Below are positions 58,517 through 64,000 of a stretch of 64,000 bases of DNA, in pieces. The stretch is taken from positions 1-64,000 of the forward strand of contig NZ_BHWB01000022.1 in NCBI RefSeq assembly GCF_003865075.1, in the 5' to 3' direction. A program made the position numbers and the translations under genes. The DNA comes from Bacteroides faecalis. Lineage in GTDB: Bacteria; Bacteroidota; Bacteroidia; Bacteroidales; Bacteroidaceae. Below the pieces are notes generated by a model. The model made no database searches. It was not told the DNA's origin and saw only the letters and a program-made list of their open reading frames with translations. The number at the start of each line of letters is the position of its first letter. The stretch's first letter is position 1.

Positions 58517-60186
58517 ATGAAACAGATGTTACAAATATGTTGCAAAAATAATAATATTTATAAAGAATTCCCTATCGGAAGCTCACTTTTGGATATTTAT
58601 TACGGTTTAATCTTAATTTTCCTTATCAGGTAGTTAGTGCCAAAGTGAACAATCGTTCCGAAGGACTTAACTTCAGAGTTTATAATAATAAAGATGTAGA
58701 GTTTCTCGATGTACGTGATCAGTCGGGCATGCGTACGTATGTCCGATCCTTATGCTTTGTCCTGTATAAAGCCGTTACAGAGCTATTCCCGCAAGGAAAC
58801 TGTATGTAGAACATCCGGTGTCTAAAGGCTATTTCTGTAATCTGCGTATCGGTCGTCCTATTGAACTGGAGGACGTAATGCGCATCAAAAGGAGGATGCA
58901 GGAAATTGTAGAAGAAAACATCTCTTATCATCGGTTGAGTGCCATACGGCTGAGGCTGTACGAGTATTCAGTGAACGGGGAATGAACGATAAAGTGCGAT
59001 TACTCGAAACATCCGGTTCTATTTATACCTATATTATACATTAGGCGATACGGTAGATTATTATTATGGGAACCTTTTGCCGAGTACCGGTTATCTGAAA
59101 CTATTCGATATTGTGAAATATTATGATGGGTTACTTTTGCGTATTCCGAGTAGGGAGAATCCGGAAGTATTGGAAGAAGTGGTTAAACAGGAAAAGATGT
59201 TGGATGTATTTAAGGAACATCTCAACTGGAGTTATATCATGGGACTTAACAATGCCGGTGACTTTAATCTTGCATGCGAAGTGGGTCATGCTACGGATTT
59301 GATTAATGTGGCAGAGGCTTTGCAAGAAAAGAAAATAGCTCAGATAGCCGATACGATTTTTCATCGGGGAGAGAATGGAAACAGGGTGAAACTTGTGTTG
59401 ATTTCCGGTCCTTCCTCTTCCGGAAAAACCACTTTCAGCAAGCGACTTTCGATACAATTGATGACAAACGGGTTGAAACCATTTCCGATTTCATTGGATA
59501 ATTACTTTGTAGACCGGGAAGATACCCCGTTGGATGAACATGGGAATTATGATTATGAATCTCTGTATGCACTCGATCTGGATTTGTTTAACCGGCAGTT
59601 GCAAGCTTTGCTTCGTGGTGAGGAGGTGGAATTACCTCGTTTTAACTTTGCACTTGGTAAGAAGGAGTATAAAGGAGATAAACTGAAGATTACAGAAAAC
59701 ACCATTTTGATTTTGGAAGGGATTCATGCTTTGAATCCGGAACTGACTCCTCATATACCCGATGAGAAGAAATTTAAAATATATGTATCTGCTTTGACTA
59801 CCATATCATTGGATGATCACAACTGGATTCCTACCACTGATAACCGACTGTTGCGTCGTATTATCCGCGACTTTAATTATCGGGGCTATTCTGCTCGTGA
59901 GACAATTTCCCGCTGGCCTAGTGTACGTGCCGGAGAAGATAAATGGATATTTCCTTATCAGGAGAATGCGGATGTGATGTTTAATTCTGCCTTACTCTTT
60001 GAGTTTGCAGTGCTACGTCTGCATGCTGAACCCATTTTGACGGGAGTTCCGCGCAATTGTCCGGAATATTGCGAAGCATATCGTTTACTGAAATTCATTA
60101 AGTATTTCGTTCCGGTGCAGGACAAAGAGATTCCCCCTACTTCGTTGCTAAGAGAGTTTCTTGGGGGAAGTAGTTTTAAATATTAG
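58517..60186 (+). pseudogene. Nucleoside (uridine-type) kinase, N-terminal part carries four frameshifts
   Basis: From the ATG at 58517 the protein begins MKQMLQICCKNNNIYKEFPI and would be about 557 residues. Single-base losses near 58610, 58799, 58934 and 59032 shift the frame four times. After 59077 it is intact to the end. The first half is a TGS-like and threonyl-tRNA-synthetase-like region (up to about 190). The second half is a P-loop kinase with LISGPSSSGKTTFSKRLSIQ and DNYFVDREDTPLDEHGNYD, like uridine kinase. Family members are normally intact, so an error is possible. Confidence 0.85.
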
Positions 60187-60276
60187 GTAAAGAAAAATGT
60201 CCTCAAATAAAATGGTAAAAGGTGTATTGTTCAAGATTATTATCTACCTTTGCTATAGAAACAAATACTATGATTT

Positions 60277-61830
60277 ATGAAAATATGGTCTTTATTTTTG
60301 GTTATTATTATTGGTATCAGTACAATAACTGAAGCAGAAGAAGTCGCTGACAGAGCGACGGAATTGATGAAAATGGGACAAAGCAGTCTTGAACAAAAAG
60401 AATATGTCAAGGCACGCTATCTTTTTAAACAAGCATATGCTGCATTTTCTTCTCGTGGGAATTATGAAAAAGCCGTTCAATGTGGAATTCAAACTGCTGA
60501 TCTCTATGCTCGGGAGAACTATTATAAGGAAGCATTTGATCTTTGCCGGGATATGAATCAGTTGATTGCGACTGGTGCAGAAAAGCTACATAAACCTTTT
60601 TATGACTTGCAATTTCTAGTCACCAAAGAAAGGTTGAAAATGTATATCAAACTGAAAGCTACTGCACAAGCTAAGGAGCAATTGGCTAAGTTGGATGAAA
60701 TAGCCGGTCAGGCTAAAACTGATTCTTTGAGTGAGGAACTTCTGTATATTCAGGCTGAATACTATTATACATTTGGTTTTAATGCTCAAGGAGATGCATG
60801 TTTCCGGAAGCTTATCAGTCAATATAAAGAAAAGAAGAATTACGAGAAAGTAAACGAATGTTATCGGAATTTGATAGAAATTTCTAAGAAATCGAATAAT
60901 ACTGTATTGGCTTGCCGCACTTACGAGAATTTTATATTGTGGACTGACTCGGTTAAAGCATTGACTGCACAGGATGAACTTAATGTTCTTAAAAGAAAGA
61001 ACGAAGAGAGTCTGAATATTATTGCAGAGAAGGATGACTCTTTAGCTGTAAAACAATATATGATAATAGGACTTTGTATATTTGCCGCTATACTTATTGC
61101 TGGCTTAATCCTGCTTGTTGTTATTTGGCTTCGTTGTGTCGTGAACAATAAGAAATTAAAGAAAAGTATAAAGATTGCCAATGAACATAATGAATTAAAG
61201 ACGCAGTTTATTAGTAATATCTCGGCACAGATGGCACCGGCTTTGGATACATTGGAAACTTCGGCCGGTCGTATTTCTGAAAAAGCATTGCAGGAGGGAC
61301 AACAAATGCAATTGCAGGTAGCTTCATTGAAGAAATTCAGTGATGATATACAGGAACTCTCCTCTTTGGAAAACTCACTGACCGAAATATATAAGTTGCG
61401 TGAAGTCAATGTCTGTACATTTAGTGAAGCGGTTATGGCAAAGATTTCAGGGTTATTGCAACCGGGAGTTACTTCAGTGGTTAATGCTGCGAAATTGCAA
61501 ATAAAAATGAACCCTGAGCAGTTAGAACGAATTTTAATTCATTTGTTGAAAAATGCTGCTTTCTATACTTCCGAAGGTAAAATAATACTTGATTTCAAGA
61601 AAAGGGGAGCACATACACATCAGTTTATTGTGACTGATACCGGTTGTGGAATTCCGGAAGAACTGAAGGAGAAACTCTTTAAACCTTTTGCTGAAATAAA
61701 GGATTTGACACAAGGTGATGGGTTGGGATTGCCAATCTGTTCTCTGCTTGCTGCTAAAATGAATGGAAGTCTGATATTGGATACTACATATACTAAAGGA
61801 AGTCGGTTTATATTGGAATTACATGTTTGA
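60277..61830 (+). CDS. TPR sensor kinase-like protein lacking the phosphoacceptor histidine
   Basis: 517 residues. A signal peptide (about 1-21), TPR-like helical repeats in the periplasm (about 25-230), one membrane helix (about 262-287) and a coiled linker. The dimerisation helix reads FISNISAQMAPALDTLE where FISNISHELRTPL is expected, so the phosphoacceptor His near residue 317 is missing. The ATPase domain is complete: N-box LIHLLKNAAFYT, DTGCGIPEEL and GDGLGLPICSLLA. A -7 element TACCTTTG is at 60245-60252. Probably a regulator that binds ATP but does not autophosphorylate conventionally. Confidence 0.85.
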   Translation: MKIWSLFLVIIIGISTITEAEEVADRATELMKMGQSSLEQKEYVKARYLFKQAYAAFSSRGNYEKAVQCGIQTADLYARENYYKEAFDLCRDMNQLIATGAEKLHKPFYDLQFLVTKERLKMYIKLKATAQAKEQLAKLDEIAGQAKTDSLSEELLYIQAEYYYTFGFNAQGDACFRKLISQYKEKKNYEKVNECYRNLIEISKKSNNTVLACRTYENFILWTDSVKALTAQDELNVLKRKNEESLNIIAEKDDSLAVKQYMIIGLCIFAAILIAGLILLVVIWLRCVVNNKKLKKSIKIANEHNELKTQFISNISAQMAPALDTLETSAGRISEKALQEGQQMQLQVASLKKFSDDIQELSSLENSLTEIYKLREVNVCTFSEAVMAKISGLLQPGVTSVVNAAKLQIKMNPEQLERILIHLLKNAAFYTSEGKIILDFKKRGAHTHQFIVTDTGCGIPEELKEKLFKPFAEIKDLTQGDGLGLPICSLLAAKMNGSLILDTTYTKGSRFILELHV

Positions 61831-61880
61831 TTGAAAAATAAAACTGATTAAATGGTATAGAGACTATCCCAAAAGTTTCT

Positions 61881-61912
61881 GAAAAGCGATAAATAATTAT
61901 CGCTTTTCTTTT
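61881..61912 (+). terminator. Terminator after the TPR kinase-like gene
   Basis: gaaaagcgataa (61881-61892), loop ataa, ttatcgcttttc (61897-61908): a perfect 12-bp stem followed by tttt. The next promoter starts immediately at its end. Confidence 0.85.
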
Positions 61913-61939
61913 GGATGTTACCAGAAATATGTATTTTTG
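61910..61939 (+). promoter_or_regulatory. Promoter of the DUF2975/HTH pair
   Basis: TTTG (61910-61913), 18 bases, TATTTTTG (61932-61939): full match to the Bacteroidetes consensus, 34 bases before the ATG at 61973. Confidence 0.75.
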
Positions 61940-61972
61940 CTAGTAGAAAAAGAATCTTAAAGATAAACGATT

Positions 61973-62434
61973 ATGAGAATGAAATTAGAATTCAAAAGAT
62001 TAAAAAGTAAGTATGCCGGAGTTGGGATCGTAGTATTCATTGCTGCTTTAACTATTCTGCAATGTCTTGTTTACAGTATCGGGATTTTTAAAGAATTGCA
62101 TAACAGTACAGTAAATTATGCATCAGTAGGAATATTAGTTTGTAATATCGTATGTTTGCTTTTTATTTGCATACAGATTTTCCGTATCGACAGCTGTAAT
62201 TTATTGACTAAGAAGACGGCCGGAATTGTAACAAGTTGCGGTATGATTATAATTCTATGTATGTTAATTCGTGGACGCCTGTTCGACTCTACCGTTGAAA
62301 TGGTAACAATACAGACATATACAGTTTATCAGGATTGGTCATTAATCTATGTAATTGGATTCATAATGATATTCCTTGGAAGTATCATTAGAAAGGCTGT
62401 AAATATTAAAGAAGAGAATGATTTAACTGTTTAA
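61973..62434 (+). CDS. DUF2975-family membrane protein
   Basis: 153 residues with four predicted membrane helices (about 15-35, 47-67, 75-95 and 118-138). The layout and the partner HTH gene match DUF2975 proteins. The family is typically encoded beside a small YozG-type HTH regulator, and the function is unknown. Its stop codon overlaps the start of the regulator gene (TAATG), so the two are translationally coupled. Confidence 0.82.
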   Translation: MRMKLEFKRLKSKYAGVGIVVFIAALTILQCLVYSIGIFKELHNSTVNYASVGILVCNIVCLLFICIQIFRIDSCNLLTKKTAGIVTSCGMIIILCMLIRGRLFDSTVEMVTIQTYTVYQDWSLIYVIGFIMIFLGSIIRKAVNIKEENDLTV

Positions 62435-62652
62435 TGGATGATGCTATGCCTATTATAGTAAATTTGGATGTGATGATGGCAAAACGGAAAATTTCGCTTA
62501 GCGAGTTAGCAGAAAGAATAGGTCTGACTCTTGCGAATTTATCTATTTTGAAGACAGGAAAAGCTAAAGCAGTACGCTTTTCTACTTTGGAGTCTATTTG
62601 TGAAGAGTTAAATTGTCAGCCGGGAGATATATTGGAATATCGACCTGAATAA
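62434..62652 (+). CDS. YozG-like HTH (Xre/Cro family) regulator
   Basis: 72 residues, a single helix-turn-helix domain. ISLSELAERIGLTLANLSIL and KAKAVRFSTLESICEELNCQ are the recognition and following helices, and QPGDILEY is the usual end. An internal ATG at 62446 (MPIIVNLD) is a possible alternative start. It shares a transcript with the DUF2975 gene and probably controls it. Confidence 0.92.
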   Translation: MDDAMPIIVNLDVMMAKRKISLSELAERIGLTLANLSILKTGKAKAVRFSTLESICEELNCQPGDILEYRPE

Positions 62653-62701
62653 TTGGGTAGGATAATTGTTTGACGATGTGTCAGAACTCTCATAAACTAA
62701 A

Positions 62702-62739
62702 AATCACCCTCGCCACAGATTGTTGGAGTGAGGGTGATT
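62702..62739 (-). terminator. Terminator after the aminopeptidase gene
   Basis: aatcaccctc (62702-62711) and gagggtgatt (62730-62739) form a perfect 10-bp stem; on the minus strand tttttag follows. An outer pair, gatgtgtca near 62675 and tgacacatc near 62757, could extend it. Confidence 0.82.
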
Positions 62740-62775
62740 CCGTTAAAAGGAGAATTTGACACATCTCTTTGTTTT

Positions 62776-64000
62776 TTATCTTAATGCTTCCACTTCTTCG
62801 GGTGTCAAAGGAATCTTCTTACCCAGACGACGTGCGCCGGTTTCTGTAATCAGATAATCTTCCTCGTTACGGATACCACCGAAGTCTTTGTAAGTTTCCA
62901 CTTTATCGTAATTGATGAAATCGGTAAACTTCTTTTCTGCCTTCCACATATCAATCAATTCAGGGATAAAGTAAATACCCGGTTCAACGGTATGCACAAA
63001 TCCCGGCTCCAGTGGAATGGCAAGACGTTGTGACTTGCGACCGAATTGTGTACTCTTGGGTTGTCCGTTATAACCTACCCAGAGTTCTCCCAGATTTTCC
63101 ATGTCATGAACATCCAGTCCCATCATATGTCCCAATCCATGGGGATAGAACAATGCATGAGCACCTTCACGTACAGCGTCTTCTGCGTTTCCTTTCATCA
63201 GTCCGAGAGCTTTCATTCCGTCCACCATGACACGAGCGGATAATTCATATACATCCATATAAGGAATGCCCGGACGGAGTGCTTTGACCGATTCCAGATG
63301 CATTGCATTTTGAATTTCGTAAACTTCACGTTGGCGTTGTGTAAATTTCTTGTCGGCAGGGATGGTAGATGACATATCTCCGGCGTACCCCATTTCTACT
63401 TCTGCTCCGGCGTCTATTAGGAATAAATCACCCGGTTTTACTAAATTACCATGATAATGATTATGTAAAGTCTGGCCGTTGATAGTGGCGATGGTTGCAA
63501 AAGAAAGTTCGCAGTTGTTAGCCTCGGCAACCCGATTCATTTCTGCTACCACTTCATATTCATACATTTCCGGACGGAGCACTTTCATTGCAGTGATGTG
63601 CATATCTGCGGTGACATCACAAGCCTTTTCTATTTCTACAATTTCTTCTTCCGATTTATAACTGCGTTGAGCGATTACAGCACGAATAAAAGGGATGGAA
63701 CCATCCTGACGGGCAGGAGGAATACCTAACCAATCCATCAGTTTCAACTTATGTTCGGGACGGTAAGGGGGCAAATAGTGAATAGCTTTTCCTTTTTGCA
63801 CACATTTGTGCAGGTAACTTGCGATTTCAGCGGATGGCATCATTTCTTTAATCCCTACCCGTTCGCATTTTTCATGTAAAGTAGGCTGTGATCCCATCCA
63901 TACAATAGCATCAATGGACAATTCGTCGCCGAATATAATTTCTTTGTCATCGTCGATGTCAATGATAGCCGAAAGACCGGCACACGATAGCCCGAAATAA
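62776..64000 (-). CDS. pepP: Xaa-Pro aminopeptidase (M24B), N-terminus beyond the window
   Basis: The last 408 or so residues are in the window. The frame remains open to the right edge and reads FGLSCAGLSAIIDIDDDKEI at the start, so a TTG at 63921 is not the true start. It releases an N-terminal residue preceding proline. Metal ligands are in LFLIDAGAEVEMGYAGDMSS (two Asp), ALFYPHGLGHMMGLDVHD (His), VHTVEPGIYFIPE and RNEEDYLITETG (two Glu). No signal peptide can be judged. Confidence 0.95.
   Translation of the reverse strand, partial: YFGLSCAGLSAIIDIDDDKEIIFGDELSIDAIVWMGSQPTLHEKCERVGIKEMMPSAEIASYLHKCVQKGKAIHYLPPYRPEHKLKLMDWLGIPPARQDGSIPFIRAVIAQRSYKSEEEIVEIEKACDVTADMHITAMKVLRPEMYEYEVVAEMNRVAEANNCELSFATIATINGQTLHNHYHGNLVKPGDLFLIDAGAEVEMGYAGDMSSTIPADKKFTQRQREVYEIQNAMHLESVKALRPGIPYMDVYELSARVMVDGMKALGLMKGNAEDAVREGAHALFYPHGLGHMMGLDVHDMENLGELWVGYNGQPKSTQFGRKSQRLAIPLEPGFVHTVEPGIYFIPELIDMWKAEKKFTDFINYDKVETYKDFGGIRNEEDYLITETGARRLGKKIPLTPEEVEALR

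Noticed and set aside
63919..63921. TTG as the true start of the aminopeptidase
   Set aside because: The same frame is open and family-like up to the window edge, so the N-terminus is just outside.

Overview
The window looks like the chromosome of a Bacteroides species of the B. fragilis/thetaiotaomicron type. The protein set supports this: two-ExbD TonB operon, a GadB/GlsA/GadC acid-resistance set, GH27, GH106 and GxGYxYP glycosidases, and DUF1735-type lipoproteins. Many genes are preceded by the Bacteroidetes -7 element TAnnTTTG. Base composition and codon use look uniform, apart from decayed segments.

Layout. 1-3.2 kb: the 3' part of an rRNA operon (23S, 5S, terminator). 3.6-9.6 kb: a small secreted protein of unknown function, then a six-gene TonB energisation operon (ExbB, ExbD, ExbD, TonB, PstS-like lipoprotein, TPR protein). 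9.7-15.2 kb: a gene graveyard. It holds a deletion fusion of an ABC ATPase with a GntR regulator behind an apparently intact operator, a broken membrane-anchored protein, an intact GH27 alpha-galactosidase, a dead AraC regulator, and a cellulase-like remnant joined to a DUF2961 (GH172-type) remnant. 15.3-20.6 kb: intact GH106-like and GxGYxYP genes. 20.7-21.2 kb: the decayed C-terminus of a large serine recombinase running into tRNA-Pro(CGG), followed by tRNA-Phe(GAA). 21.4-26.6 kb: the glutamate acid-resistance island (gadC, a K+-channel-like gene, glsA, gadB). 26.7-31.2 kb: two transporters, a HIT protein, greA with a terminator-like leader hairpin, and a TlpA-like lipoprotein without the CXXC site. 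31.4-36 kb: pnp, a candidate small RNA, and ptb-buk. 36-41 kb: GH16, LD-carboxypeptidase, an M28/glutaminyl-cyclase-like protein, SufE, and a DUF1735-type lipoprotein. 41-46.2 kb: a Ca2+ P-type ATPase/HAD/RibF/CPBP operon. 46.3-47.8 kb: a PAS histidine kinase with a cysteine cluster, divergent from a 54-aa rubredoxin. 47.9-56.6 kb: a tripartite ABC efflux operon with its NtrC-type response regulator and kinase. 56.7-60.2 kb: a Na/Pi cotransporter and a nucleoside kinase that together carry five single-base deletions. 60.3-64 kb: a TPR sensor kinase-like protein without a phosphoacceptor His, a DUF2975/HTH pair, and a partial Xaa-Pro aminopeptidase.

The strongest regulatory inference is in the efflux locus. 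A near-consensus sigma-54 promoter lies just upstream of the adaptor gene. The NtrC-type regulator that would activate it is encoded downstream and has its own TTTG-N18-TATCTTTG promoter inside the end of the tolC-like gene. In the acid island, GlsA would supply glutamate, GadB would consume a proton while making GABA, and GadC would exchange the two. The adjacent channel has an unusual TVGSN filter. I did not see a CRISPR array, an intact mobile element or a known defence system.
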